Assembly: GCA_036446455.1 (NCBI GenBank)
Contig: JAZFSZ010000098.1
Span: 1-64,000 of the forward strand
Length of the DNA stretch: 64,000 nucleotides
DNA from: JAZFSZ01 sp036446455
Lineage (GTDB): Bacteria > Pseudomonadota > Gammaproteobacteria > Acidiferrobacterales > JAJDNE01
Direction of reading: 5' to 3'
Each line of letters opens with the position of its first letter. Within the stretch, counting starts at the first letter, position 1. Made by a program: the position numbers and the translations under genes. The notes under the pieces are model-generated. The model was not told the DNA's origin. It did no database searches and saw nothing but the letters and a program-made list of their open reading frames with translations. Shown piece after piece: positions 26,882 to 35,581 of the stretch.

Positions 26882-28234
26882 ATGGAAGATAAGGTGCTTA
26901 ACAGAACCGATTCCCTGGCAGCGATGCTCCTCGCCCTGGACGCCGACAGCAATGATGCTATTCGCAAGGTAGTGGAGGAGCTGCATCCGGCTGATGTTGG
27001 CGATTTGCTCGAGAGTCTGCCGCCTGATAACCGTTATCGCGTGTTGGCGGAAATCCCCAGATTCCTGATCGGCGAAACCCTGATGGAGTTACCGGACAGC
27101 ATCCGTGTCGATCTGGTCAGTGAAATGGATCAGGCGGATCTGGTTGCGGCGGCACAAACCCTTGATACCGATGATATTGCTGACCTGATTCCGGATTTAC
27201 CGGACGAGGTGATCGCACAGATTCTGTCTGCGCTGGACCAGCAGGATCGCGAGCGTCTGGATGCCGTTTTGTCGTTCCCGGAAGATACCGCCGGCGGTCT
27301 CATGAATGTGGATACCATCACTGTCCGTGAGAATCTGTCGCTGGAAGTGGTGTTACATTATCTGCGTGGTCGCGGCGAGATGCCGGATGATACGAATAAA
27401 CTGTTTGTGGTTGATCGCAAGGATCATCTTGTTGGAAATCTGTATATCAGCAAGTTGTTGACGACGGACCCCAGGCAGCGCGTGGGTGCCGTCATGGACC
27501 GGGAGCCGGTCAAGTTTGATGCCTTGATTACGGACAACGAAGTGGCGGCCGCGTTCGAGCGCTATAACCTGATCAGTGCGCCTGTTGTTGACAGCGAGAA
27601 TCGTCTGCTGGGTCGTATCACCATTGATGACGTCGTCGATGTGATTCGTGAAGAGGCGGATCACTCGGTGATGGCGCCGGCCGGTCTCAGTGAGGGAGAG
27701 GATATTTTTGCACCCGTGGCGCGCAGTAGCCGCAAGCGGGCGTTGTGGCTGGGTGTTAATCTCATTACTGCCGTGGTGGCATCCATGGTGATTGGATTCT
27801 TCGAAGACACTATTCAGAAGATCGTGGCGTTGGCGGTATTAATGCCCATTGTTGCCAGTATGGGCGGTAATGCCGGTACCCAGACCGTTGTGCTGGTGGT
27901 GCGTGGCCTGGCCCTGGGGACCATTACCCGTGGCAACACGCGGCAGCTGTTGCTTAAGGAAATGATGGTCAGTGTGGTAAACAGCATGTTGTGGGCGCTG
28001 GTAGTGGCCCTGGTGGCGGTCGCATGGTACCGGGACCCGGTACTGGGGCTTGTGATTGCCCTGGCCATGATGATCAATCTGATGGTGGCGGCATTGTTCG
28101 GGGTAATCATCCCGATCATGCTCCGGCGCGTTGGTGTTGATCCGGCACTGGCCAGTGGTGTCATGCTGACGGCAATTACCGATGTCGTCGGTTTTTTCTC
28201 TTTTCTTGGTCTGGCGGCACTGCTATTGCTTTAG
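26882..28234 (+). CDS. mgtE: Magnesium transporter MgtE
   Basis: MgtE is a homodimeric Mg channel gated by cytosolic magnesium. The 450-residue protein has the helical N domain (about 8-130, LHPADVGDLLESLP), a CBS pair (about 133-255, with GGLMNVDTITV), a connecting helix and five membrane segments (about 280-450) with the pore motifs PIVASMGGNAGTQT and AMMINLMVAALFG. Length matches the family. The 142 nt before it show no M-box structure that I could recognise, so regulation is not evident. It is probably a single-gene unit. Confidence 0.94.
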   Translation: MEDKVLNRTDSLAAMLLALDADSNDAIRKVVEELHPADVGDLLESLPPDNRYRVLAEIPRFLIGETLMELPDSIRVDLVSEMDQADLVAAAQTLDTDDIADLIPDLPDEVIAQILSALDQQDRERLDAVLSFPEDTAGGLMNVDTITVRENLSLEVVLHYLRGRGEMPDDTNKLFVVDRKDHLVGNLYISKLLTTDPRQRVGAVMDREPVKFDALITDNEVAAAFERYNLISAPVVDSENRLLGRITIDDVVDVIREEADHSVMAPAGLSEGEDIFAPVARSSRKRALWLGVNLITAVVASMVIGFFEDTIQKIVALAVLMPIVASMGGNAGTQTVVLVVRGLALGTITRGNTRQLLLKEMMVSVVNSMLWALVVALVAVAWYRDPVLGLVIALAMMINLMVAALFGVIIPIMLRRVGVDPALASGVMLTAITDVVGFFSFLGLAALLLL

Positions 28235-28516
28235 TGCCACCGTGATAAAGGTTTCTCCTGTCTCGTTGCAGGGCGAAACCGGAATTATCGATTTCCCCGG
28301 CTGCTTCATTTTCCGGGTACTCCCATGATGGAAAAATACCGGTATGTCCATTGTGACAAGCCGCCTGCCAGCAGGTTTATGCTGATTCGTGGCTCTGGAT
28401 GCGGGGTGCCACCACAGGGAACCTGAAATCGACCTTTTATCGGCTGGTCGTGGAGCAGGTCGGACCGCTGTGCCATTCTAGGATAGAGCAGTCTCGAGAA
28501 TAGATGGTACGCAGCG

Positions 28517-28921
28517 ATGGTTCCTAATATCCTGAAAATACTTACCAAGGCGATTAAAGAGCGCCGCTGCGCCGCTGTGCGCTATCACGATCAGCGCGAG
28601 GTCCGCATCGTTGAGCCCCACGCCATCTACACTAACGAGCGTGGCGAACTGGTTGTAGACTGTTATCAGACAAGAGGGTATTCGTCCTCGAGTCGACCGC
28701 CTCCGTTCTGGCGCCCGTTTCGGCTAAAACGCATTGCTGCTATCTCCCTGCTGAAGGAAAATTTTGAAATCCGCAAGGCAGAGGGTTTCAGTGCCAATCG
28801 CGTCAAGTATCGCAATGGTTTAGTCGCTATTGTTGAGCAACAGCGTCCGTCCTATCTCTATCCGGAACATGTGCTGCATGAAATGGGCCCGTTCTTGCCG
28901 ACCCGCATAAGTCGCAACTGA
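28517..28921 (+). CDS. Orphan WYL-domain protein
   Basis: The 134-residue protein resembles a stand-alone WYL domain: an N-terminal helix (ILKILTKAIKERRCAAVRY), the strand RIVEPHAIYTNERGELVV, a Tyr-containing turn (CYQTRGYSSSS), then RPFRLKRIAAISLL, the R-x-F-x-L-x-R-I pattern of WYL ligand pockets. It lacks the helix-turn-helix and WCX parts of WYL regulators, so it is not a DNA-binding repressor by itself. WYL domains sense nucleic-acid or nucleotide ligands in several regulators. The gene is alone; its stop abuts the stop of the convergent EI gene. The 280 nt before it hold no recognisable gene. Confidence in the fold is moderate. Confidence 0.7.
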   Translation: MVPNILKILTKAIKERRCAAVRYHDQREVRIVEPHAIYTNERGELVVDCYQTRGYSSSSRPPPFWRPFRLKRIAAISLLKENFEIRKAEGFSANRVKYRNGLVAIVEQQRPSYLYPEHVLHEMGPFLPTRISRN

Positions 28922-30664
28922 CTATACCCCGCCGTTTTCCTCGTTGGCGCCGTCGACCAGATCATGTAACTCGCGGATATCGTGCGTTGACATCACTTTA
29001 CGTGCAAAACGTTTCAGTGATGCAATATCTGATTCACAAATAATCTTTTTGACTTCCAGCAGAGTTGCCGGGTGCATACTGAACTCGGCCAGTCCCAGGC
29101 CCAGTAACAAGCGGGTATAGCGGATATCACCGGCCATTTCCCCGCACATGGCTACAGGAATGCCTGCCTCTTTGCCTGCGTCTATGGTTGTTGCAATCAA
29201 CCGCAGCACTGAAGGGTGTAAAGGGTCATAGAGATAGTTCACGGCGTCGTCAACACGATCAATGGCGAGCGTGTATTGGATGAGATCATTGGTACCGATG
29301 GATAGGAAATCAAGATGGGGGGCAAACAGGTCTGCTGATATGGCCGCTGCCGGCACCTCGATCATGCCACCGATATCGATATCACCATCGAAGGCGCGCC
29401 CCTCCTGACGCAATTCCTGTTTCAATTCATCAATTAATTCCAGCACACGCATCAGTTCGCCGACACTTGACAGCATCGGGATCATTATCTTGACAATGCC
29501 GTGGGCGGCCGTGCGCAGTATGGCGCGCAATTGCGGCCGAAACAGCGATGGATCATGCAGGCATAGTCTGATAGCGCGCAAACCCAGGGCGGGGTTAATT
29601 GCCACAGGACCTGTGCTGGCGCCACCATCCACTTGCTTGTCTGCGCCAAGATCCAGCGTTCGAATCGTTACCGGAAGGCCATTCATGGCCTTAACCACCT
29701 TGCTATAGTTGCGGTATTGCTCTTCCTCCGTTGGCGGCTGCGGCCGATTCATGAACATAAACTCGGTACGATAGAGTCCGATCCCATCGGCCGAAGCATT
29801 GGTGGCTGCCTTCACATCGGCGGTTAGCTCAATGTTGGCCAGCAGGTGGATGGCTCGACCGTCCAGGCTTCTGGATTCGGCCATGCGCAGCGAATCCAGC
29901 TCCCGCTTTAACTGCGTAATCTTGCGTTTGCGTCGGCGGTACTCTTTTTCGATGGCATCATCGGGATCGACAATCAGGACTCCGCGTTTGCCATCAATGA
30001 TAAGCATCTGATTATTGCGAATAAATTGTGTCGCATTATGAGTGGAGACAATCGCCGGGATGCCCAGGCTACGCGCGAGGATAGCGGTATGGGAAATCGG
30101 TCCGCCCAGATCGGTTACAAATGCCTTGATGTGATTGTGTTTGAGCAGAACGGTATCTGCTGGCGTCAGATCGTTGGCAACGATTATTTGACCGGCACCC
30201 GGTGCGGCATCCCGATCCATTTCCAGTGGCATGATCAGATTGCGCATGATGCGTTCAACAACCTGATCGACATCAGTACCGCGATTACGTAGATAAGGGT
30301 CTTCCATGCTCTCGAAGATATCGCCAAGTTCCTGGCCCTGAACGCTAAGCGCCCATTCCGCATTATGCTTTTGCTTGCGTATGGCATCGATCGGTGCCGT
30401 TGATATCAGTGTGTCCGCAAGGATCAGCAGGTGGGTATCAATAAAACTGCCGGTCTCGGGCGGCGCATTGGCCGGAATATGCTCGAGCACATTTTCCAGT
30501 TGCAATCGCGCCTGCGAGACCGCTGCCTGAAAGCGCTCGACCTCTTTTTCAATCAGGACGCTCGGAACATTGTATTGCGGGATCGCTAGCCGGGAACGGC
30601 GTATGACGTGGGCCGTGCCCAGAGAAATACCACTACTGACCCCGGTGCCATGAAGTGCCAGCAC
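28922..30664 (-). CDS. ptsI: Phosphoenolpyruvate-protein phosphotransferase (PTS enzyme I)
   Basis: EI takes phosphate from PEP and passes it to HPr. The 580-residue protein has the HPr-binding and phosphohistidine domain with active His192 in LGGPISHTAILARSLGIPA, and the PEP-binding TIM-barrel domain with IGTNDLIQYTLAIDR and the catalytic Cys in MCGEMAGD. There is no N-terminal GAF domain, so it is PtsI-like, not PtsP. It is the last gene of a reverse-strand set (EIIA, HPr, EI) and its start overlaps the HPr stop by one base. No sugar permease is nearby, so its output is probably regulatory. Confidence 0.94.
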   Translation of the reverse strand: MLALHGTGVSSGISLGTAHVIRRSRLAIPQYNVPSVLIEKEVERFQAAVSQARLQLENVLEHIPANAPPETGSFIDTHLLILADTLISTAPIDAIRKQKHNAEWALSVQGQELGDIFESMEDPYLRNRGTDVDQVVERIMRNLIMPLEMDRDAAPGAGQIIVANDLTPADTVLLKHNHIKAFVTDLGGPISHTAILARSLGIPAIVSTHNATQFIRNNQMLIIDGKRGVLIVDPDDAIEKEYRRRKRKITQLKRELDSLRMAESRSLDGRAIHLLANIELTADVKAATNASADGIGLYRTEFMFMNRPQPPTEEEQYRNYSKVVKAMNGLPVTIRTLDLGADKQVDGGASTGPVAINPALGLRAIRLCLHDPSLFRPQLRAILRTAAHGIVKIMIPMLSSVGELMRVLELIDELKQELRQEGRAFDGDIDIGGMIEVPAAAISADLFAPHLDFLSIGTNDLIQYTLAIDRVDDAVNYLYDPLHPSVLRLIATTIDAGKEAGIPVAMCGEMAGDIRYTRLLLGLGLAEFSMHPATLLEVKKIICESDIASLKRFARKVMSTHDIRELHDLVDGANEENGGV

Positions 30665-30933
30665 TATTTATCCTCACCAAATAAATCGTTCACCAGACCA
30701 GACAGGGCCGTTACCGCTGTGTCTTCATCGGCACCGTCAGCACAAAGTTCCAACTCGGTTCCTTTTGCCGCAGCCAGCATCATGATTCCCATTATGCTTT
30801 TCCCGTTTACCTTTTGCCCATTCCGCGACAACGTAATATCACTGCCGTACTCGGATGCCAGTTGTACAAATTTCGCGGAAGCGCGTGCATGCAGGCCGAG
30901 TTTATTGTCAATGAGTACATCCTTGCACTTCAT
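30664..30933 (-). CDS. ptsH: Phosphocarrier protein HPr
   Basis: HPr carries phosphate from EI to EIIA proteins. The 89-residue protein has His15 and Arg17 in KLGLHARASAKF (Ala replaces the usual Pro at 18, as in many beta- and gammaproteobacterial HPr proteins) and Ser46 in GKSIMGIMMLAA, the site used by HPr kinase, which is encoded 1.3 kb away. The ATG at 30933 is chosen over an upstream in-frame start because it gives the standard HPr length and overlaps the EIIA stop (ATGA). Both the His and Ser phosphorylation sites are intact. Confidence 0.94.
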   Translation of the reverse strand: MKCKDVLIDNKLGLHARASAKFVQLASEYGSDITLSRNGQKVNGKSIMGIMMLAAAKGTELELCADGADEDTAVTALSGLVNDLFGEDK

Positions 30934-31340
30934 CCACGCATTTTCCGCAGTTCGGCCGGTCCGTTTGGCCACACCACGCATTCGCGACCGCCAGTCGCCG
31001 CTTTTTCTGCCAGTTGTTCCAGAGACAAATGGCGGTAGTTAAGCGCCCGCATCAGCATCGGCAGGCTGATACCCGTGACCAGTTCGACGCGCCCGGGTTC
31101 GAGCATGCTGCAGGCGGTATTGGTATGGGTGGAACCGTAGATGTCTGCAAGTATCAAAACACCGTCGCCTTCATCCAGCGTTTGTACCGATTCGCCAATC
31201 AGTGCCAGCAACTTTTCCGGCGACCGGTGGTGTGCCGCCAGGCTCAAAAGTCCTTCCGGCATGTCACCAGCAATACTGGCGGCATCCTCAATCAGGTGTT
31301 GACCGGTATTACCGGTCGTTAGAATCAGAATGCCTATCAT
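30930..31340 (-). CDS. PTS EIIA-Man family protein lacking the active-site His
   Basis: The 136-residue protein has the fold pattern of mannose-type EIIA: MIGILIL opening, LDEGDGVLILADIYGSTHTNTA (cf. the usual L-T-D-x-x-G-x-T-P-x-N), and the C-terminal SLPMLMRALNYRHLSLEQLAEKA. In active members the first strand ends in T-H-G with the phosphorylated His. Here it reads L-T-T-G, so residue 9 is Thr (ACC codon). His15, six residues later in TGQHLI, is not at the catalytic position. Phosphotransfer is therefore doubtful and the protein may be a binding or sensing partner. It lies between rapZ and HPr with four-base overlaps on both sides. Confidence 0.88.
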   Translation of the reverse strand: MIGILILTTGNTGQHLIEDAASIAGDMPEGLLSLAAHHRSPEKLLALIGESVQTLDEGDGVLILADIYGSTHTNTACSMLEPGRVELVTGISLPMLMRALNYRHLSLEQLAEKAATGGRECVVWPNGPAELRKMRG

Positions 31341-32191
31341 GCCAACTCCCGATGTCGCACCTGTGTTTGTACTCCCTTGCCGGCAAAATAGGAGGCCAGT
31401 TTATCTGTCAGGTAGACCGAGCGGTGCTGGCCACCGGTACAACCAATGGCAATTGTCAGGTAGCTGCGATTTTCCTGTATGAAGGAAGGCAGCCATTTTT
31501 CAAGAAAAGTACAGATTGACTCAAACATCTCGTGAACTTCTGCTTGTTTCTCCAGGAACTCGATTACCGGTTCATCCAGGCCTGAATATTGCCGCAGTTC
31601 TGTTTGCCAGTACGGATTGGGCAAACAGCGTATGTCAAATACATAGTCTGCGTCCAGTGGGGTACCGTGTTTGAAGCCGAACGAACGGAACAGCAGGGTG
31701 AGTCTGCCCGATTCGCTGCTGCAGGCGAAATCAAGAATCTGTTGCCTGAGTTCGTGCGGTGTGGTGAACGTTGTATCAATATGTAGCGCAGCATTGGACG
31801 AAAGTGGATTGAGCTGGCTCTTCTCCAGCGAAATTCCCTCGAGCAGGGAAATGTCCTCATCGGTCAGCGGATGTTTGCGACGCGTTTCCTTGTAGCGCTT
31901 GATCAGTATGGCGTCGTCTGCCTCGAGAAACACGATCTGGAAATTAATTCCCAGTTTCGACAATTCGTTCAGCGCCTCCGGCAGCTCTTTCAGGAACTCA
32001 CGATTGCGTACGTCAATACCAACTGCAACATTTTCAGGTGGGTTGTTGCCCGATTGCTGTATCTGTTCGGCAAGGTGGGGCAGGAGGCGGGCAGGCAGAT
32101 TGTCGATGCAATAAAAACCCGAATCTTCGAGAGCGTGTAAGGCAATACTTTTTCCGGAGCCGGAAAGTCCACTAACAAGAAGAAAGCTCAT
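31337..32191 (-). CDS. rapZ: RNase adapter protein RapZ
   Basis: In enterobacteria RapZ delivers the small RNA GlmZ to RNase E and senses glucosamine-6-phosphate; the family is a P-loop NTPase with an RNA-binding C-terminus. The 284-residue protein has Walker A GLSGSGKS at 8-15, VGIDVRNREFL, FLEADDAILIKRYKETRRKHPL and the C-terminal AIGCTGGQHRSVYLTDKL. Position beside ptsN, HPr and hprK is the conserved yhbJ location. No GlmY/GlmZ homologue was recognised here. The start overlaps hprK and the stop overlaps EIIA by four bases. Confidence 0.94.
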   Translation of the reverse strand: MSFLLVSGLSGSGKSIALHALEDSGFYCIDNLPARLLPHLAEQIQQSGNNPPENVAVGIDVRNREFLKELPEALNELSKLGINFQIVFLEADDAILIKRYKETRRKHPLTDEDISLLEGISLEKSQLNPLSSNAALHIDTTFTTPHELRQQILDFACSSESGRLTLLFRSFGFKHGTPLDADYVFDIRCLPNPYWQTELRQYSGLDEPVIEFLEKQAEVHEMFESICTFLEKWLPSFIQENRSYLTIAIGCTGGQHRSVYLTDKLASYFAGKGVQTQVRHRELA

Positions 32192-33138
32192 TGCTTGCTA
32201 TTGCTAAGGAGGGAGTCATGTTTTTTGATAAACTCCTCAACAGGGTTGATTCCCCACATACGTAAAATATGTGTTCGCGTCGCCGCTTCCACAAGTACGG
32301 CCAGGTTTCTACCCGGCGCTACCAGCAACAGGACTTCAGGTATATCAACTTCCAGAAAATTCCGGACGTTGCCATCGTTTAACAGGCGATCCATTTTATT
32401 GAGACGTGATTTGTCCAGGCGTTCCAGCCTGACGGTGAAGTGCACTTTCTTTTTGTGACGCACGGCCGTTTCGCCAAACATGGTTCTCACATTGAGAATG
32501 CCGAGACCGCGGACTTCAAGATATTCAAGCAGCTCGTGTTTCAGGCTCTGGCCCACCAGAATATCGGGTCCGGCATGAACCAGTTCGACTGCATCATCCG
32601 CAATTAACCGGTGGCCGCGGCTCAGTAATTCCAGCGCCAGTTCGCTTTTACCAATGCCTGAATCACCGGTTATCAGAACGCCGATACCCATGACTTCCAT
32701 GAATACGCCATGGACTGAAATACGTCGTGCCAGCGCGCGCGCAAGGTGATACTGCAATGTTTCAATAACGACCGGGCTGGGTACTGGTGAAATACATAGC
32801 GGCATGTTTGCGTTTTCTGCGGCCGCAATCATATCGTCGTCCGGCGGCTGGCCGGTAATGACAACCAGAGAAGTGGTCTTGCACCCAAACAGCCGGGAGA
32901 GTGTACGACCCCGCTCTTCATCACTTAATTTGCTCAGGTACTGGTACTCGGTGCGACCGATCACCTGTACACGATTGGGATGAACAAAATTGAGGTGACC
33001 CACCAGGGCCATGCCAGGATATTCGGCGTTAGGGGCTTCCAGTTCCCGCAAACCACCACCCCTGCCGGCGACCCATTCCAGGACGAGCTTGCCTTGCTGG
33101 TCGTTAACTAACTGATTTGTTGTTACCGTTGGATTCAT
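32188..33138 (-). CDS. hprK: HPr kinase/phosphorylase
   Basis: HprK phosphorylates and dephosphorylates Ser46 of HPr. The 316-residue protein has an N-terminal MurF-like domain (about 1-130) and the PEPCK-like kinase domain with His143 (SVHGVFMEV), P-loop GDSGIGKS at 158-165, RGHRLIADDAVEL and the signature LEVRGLGILNV. Enterobacteria and Pseudomonas lack this enzyme; it occurs in some deeper gammaproteobacteria together with ptsN and rapZ. It overlaps ptsN and rapZ by four bases each. With HPr Ser46 present, a complete Ser-phosphorylation switch is encoded here. Confidence 0.95.
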   Translation of the reverse strand: MNPTVTTNQLVNDQQGKLVLEWVAGRGGGLRELEAPNAEYPGMALVGHLNFVHPNRVQVIGRTEYQYLSKLSDEERGRTLSRLFGCKTTSLVVITGQPPDDDMIAAAENANMPLCISPVPSPVVIETLQYHLARALARRISVHGVFMEVMGIGVLITGDSGIGKSELALELLSRGHRLIADDAVELVHAGPDILVGQSLKHELLEYLEVRGLGILNVRTMFGETAVRHKKKVHFTVRLERLDKSRLNKMDRLLNDGNVRNFLEVDIPEVLLLVAPGRNLAVLVEAATRTHILRMWGINPVEEFIKKHDSLLSNSKQ

Positions 33139-33608
33139 GACGCCTGTTGATAGTCGGAGTCAAAAGAACGGAAGAAATTATAGACTTCATCGCTTTGTTT
33201 TGCATTCAGCAATTGCTCGCGGTTCTCCTTATCCCCGAGAATGCGAGCCAGCTGTGCGAGAAGTTGCAAATGTTCCTTTGTTGCTTGTTCCGGTACCAGC
33301 AGGGCGAAAACGATTTTTACCGGTTTGCTGTCAATTGAATCGTAGTCCATTTCATCCTTGAGAATGATGCAGGCACCGACGGCGCGATCAAGTCCTTTCA
33401 GCCTTCCATGAGGGAGTGCGACACCGTTACCGACGCCGGTACTACCCAATCGCTCGCGATCAATCAGGGACTGAAATGTCGCGCGGCCATCCAGACCAGG
33501 AACCGCGTCGCCCAGCAGTTCACTGATTTTTTCCAACAAGCGTTTTTTGCTACTGGCGCTTATCGATAGACTGACGCGTTCTGGCGAGATCAGGTCGTGG
33601 AGGAACAT
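33135..33608 (-). CDS. ptsN: PTS nitrogen-regulatory EIIA protein PtsN
   Basis: PtsN (EIIA-Ntr) accepts phosphate from the HPr-type carrier and, in other species, controls potassium uptake, sensor kinases and nitrogen or carbon balance. The 157-residue protein has the EIIA-Fru/Ntr fold and the active His67 in GVGNGVALPHGRLKGL. It starts 33 nt after hpf and overlaps hprK by four bases. Because the EIIA-Man homologue nearby lost its His, PtsN is the only EIIA in this set that clearly can be phosphorylated. Confidence 0.95.
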   Translation of the reverse strand: MFLHDLISPERVSLSISASSKKRLLEKISELLGDAVPGLDGRATFQSLIDRERLGSTGVGNGVALPHGRLKGLDRAVGACIILKDEMDYDSIDSKPVKIVFALLVPEQATKEHLQLLAQLARILGDKENREQLLNAKQSDEVYNFFRSFDSDYQQAS

Positions 33609-33641
33609 GACCGTTTGGTTTTCCGTTGTGATAAAGGAGGA

Positions 33642-33968
33642 TCAGACAGCCGAATGTTTACGCACAACACCCTCGCTGCGGTGATGGTCTGACGTTTTTT
33701 CCTTGAGCTTGATTACCTGGCGATTCAGCTTGTCCGAGAGCGAGTCGATCGCGGCGTACATGTCCTCGCCTTCAGCATTGGCGTGCAGTTGTGCCCCTTT
33801 CGCGTTGATCGTGGCTTCGGCCAGCTGACGGGTTTTTTCTACCTGCAGTACTACATAAGTGTTGGTAACGTGATCAAAATGTTTCTCGATTCGGCCCAGT
33901 TTCTCAGACACGTAATCGTGGAGTGCATCTGTAATATTGATATTTTTTCCGGTGACAGTCATTTTCAT
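33642..33968 (-). CDS. hpf: Ribosome hibernation promoting factor (short HPF/YhbH)
   Basis: HPF binds the decoding centre and drives 100S ribosome dimers in stationary phase. The 108-residue protein matches the short form: ITGKNINITDALHDYVSEKLGRIEKHFD (quoted by its conserved G-x-x-x-x-x-T-x-A-L start and E-K-L-x-R-x-x-x-H-F) and the basic AEGEDMYAAIDSLSDKLNRQ stretch. The start is preceded by GGAG. It lies 19 nt after rpoN, the conserved place of yhbH, so it probably shares rpoN transcription. Confidence 0.95.
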   Translation of the reverse strand: MKMTVTGKNINITDALHDYVSEKLGRIEKHFDHVTNTYVVLQVEKTRQLAEATINAKGAQLHANAEGEDMYAAIDSLSDKLNRQVIKLKEKTSDHHRSEGVVRKHSAV

Positions 33969-33987
33969 GATGTTGTTCTCCTCACCT

Positions 33988-35448
33988 TTATATAAGCGCC
34001 TTTCTCAAATTAGAGGCTGGTATGTTCAGTGATTCACGGTACTTAGCGATAGTTCGGCGCGCGACGTTGATGCCCTGATCACTCAGCAGCTGGGCAATCT
34101 TGTTGTCACTAGCCGGTTTATCTGTTGACTCGGCGTCAATAATCTTGTGAATCAAGGATCGAATGGCAGTGGCGGAGCAGGTGCCGCCGTCTACTGTGCC
34201 GACATGACTGGAAAAGAAGTACTTGAGTTCAAACACGCCTCGCGGTGTCAGCATGTATTTGTTTGTTGTCACACGTGAGATGGTTGACTCATGCATTTCC
34301 ACCGCCTCGGCAATATCGTACAGCACCAATGGTCTCATTGCCTCAGGGCCGTGATCAAAGAATGCACGTTGACGATCGATTATCTGCCTTGCTACCTTGA
34401 GCAGGGTATCATTACGGCTGTGCAGGCTTTTCAGGAACCACTTGGCTTGCTGTAACTGCTCCTGCAGGTACTTATTGTCTTCACTGTTGTTCCCGCGTTT
34501 AATCAGTTTCTCGTATTGCCGATGAATGCGCAGGCGTGGGCTGACTTCGCTATTGAGTTCAGCCCGCCAGAACCCTTTCACCTTTTTAACAATAATATCC
34601 GGCACAATATAACTGGCTTGCGGTGCATTAACGCTGGCGCCGGGCCGTGGGTTTAGTTGGTGAATTAATTGCAAGGCGCCCTGTAGTTCTTCCTGTCGTA
34701 GTTTCAGATTGCGGCGCAGCTTGTTATGGTCGCGGCTGGCGAGAAGGGCCAGATTCTCTTCAGTGGCAAGCGCGCGGGCCGCCTCGAAAAAGGGTGTATT
34801 GTCATCCAGGATGCGCATCTGTAATCGAATGCACTCCGCCAGGTTTCTCGCGCCTATCCCCAGAGGATCAAAGTTCTGAACCTGGTGTAGCACGGCCTCG
34901 ATTTCGTCGATACCGACTTCATCGTCTTCCTCGCTTAATGTGTCGCGAATTTCTTCCAGGCTGCTCTGTAAATAGCCGTCATCGTTGATGGCATCAATGA
35001 CGGCCATGGCAATTGCCTTATCACGATCTGAAAACAGTGTCATCTGCATTTGCCAGACCAGATGATCCTTCAGAGATTGCTCAGCGCTGTTACGGGCATC
35101 GATATCTGGTACGGCACTGTCGCTGCTGTTGCGCGTAACGGGAGCCACCGGCGTTTCGAAAGGGTCTGCCCACTCCTGGTCTGTTTCCGGATCACCGTTA
35201 GGCGCGCCTTTTTCCATTTCGGTGTCGGTCGCGCGAATGACGCCATCACCGTTAAGATCTTCGTTGGGTTCGGTCTCCGCTTTGGCGGTTTCTTCCTCGG
35301 ACTCTTCCAGCAGTGGATTGGTTTCCAGTGCCTCCTGGATTTCCTGCTGCAGCTCTAACGAGGACAGCTGCAGTAGTCTGATGGCTTGCTGCAGTTGCGG
35401 GGTGATGGTCAGCTGGTGACCGAGCTTTAGCTCTAGCGATTGTTTCAT
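33988..35448 (-). CDS. rpoN: RNA polymerase sigma-54 factor
   Basis: RpoN directs transcription from -24/-12 promoters with enhancer-binding activators. The 486-residue protein has the Gln/Leu-rich region I (KLGHQLTITPQLQQAIRLLQ and following), an acidic region II (about 50-120), the core-binding region, the helix-turn-helix ESTISRVTTNKYMLTPRG and the RpoN box ARRTIAKYRE near the C-terminus. Length is typical. It is followed by hpf, ptsN, hprK and rapZ. No activator gene is in the window. Confidence 0.96.
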   Translation of the reverse strand: MKQSLELKLGHQLTITPQLQQAIRLLQLSSLELQQEIQEALETNPLLEESEEETAKAETEPNEDLNGDGVIRATDTEMEKGAPNGDPETDQEWADPFETPVAPVTRNSSDSAVPDIDARNSAEQSLKDHLVWQMQMTLFSDRDKAIAMAVIDAINDDGYLQSSLEEIRDTLSEEDDEVGIDEIEAVLHQVQNFDPLGIGARNLAECIRLQMRILDDNTPFFEAARALATEENLALLASRDHNKLRRNLKLRQEELQGALQLIHQLNPRPGASVNAPQASYIVPDIIVKKVKGFWRAELNSEVSPRLRIHRQYEKLIKRGNNSEDNKYLQEQLQQAKWFLKSLHSRNDTLLKVARQIIDRQRAFFDHGPEAMRPLVLYDIAEAVEMHESTISRVTTNKYMLTPRGVFELKYFFSSHVGTVDGGTCSATAIRSLIHKIIDAESTDKPASDNKIAQLLSDQGINVARRTIAKYRESLNIPASNLRKALI

Positions 35449-35581
35449 GCTCGACGGGCTGTCAGTAACTTCCTGCTTTCATAAATCCGGACAACTATGG
35501 TCGGAATGGAGTTTCCTTATACTTTTATTCTAGTCCATTTCTACTTGCTGGGGGTAGAAAAATTAATTGTGATTTTATCGC

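Noticed and set aside
28250..28280. GGTTTC/GAAACC hairpin after mgtE
   Set aside because: Imperfect stem with no T-run; not strong enough to call a terminator.
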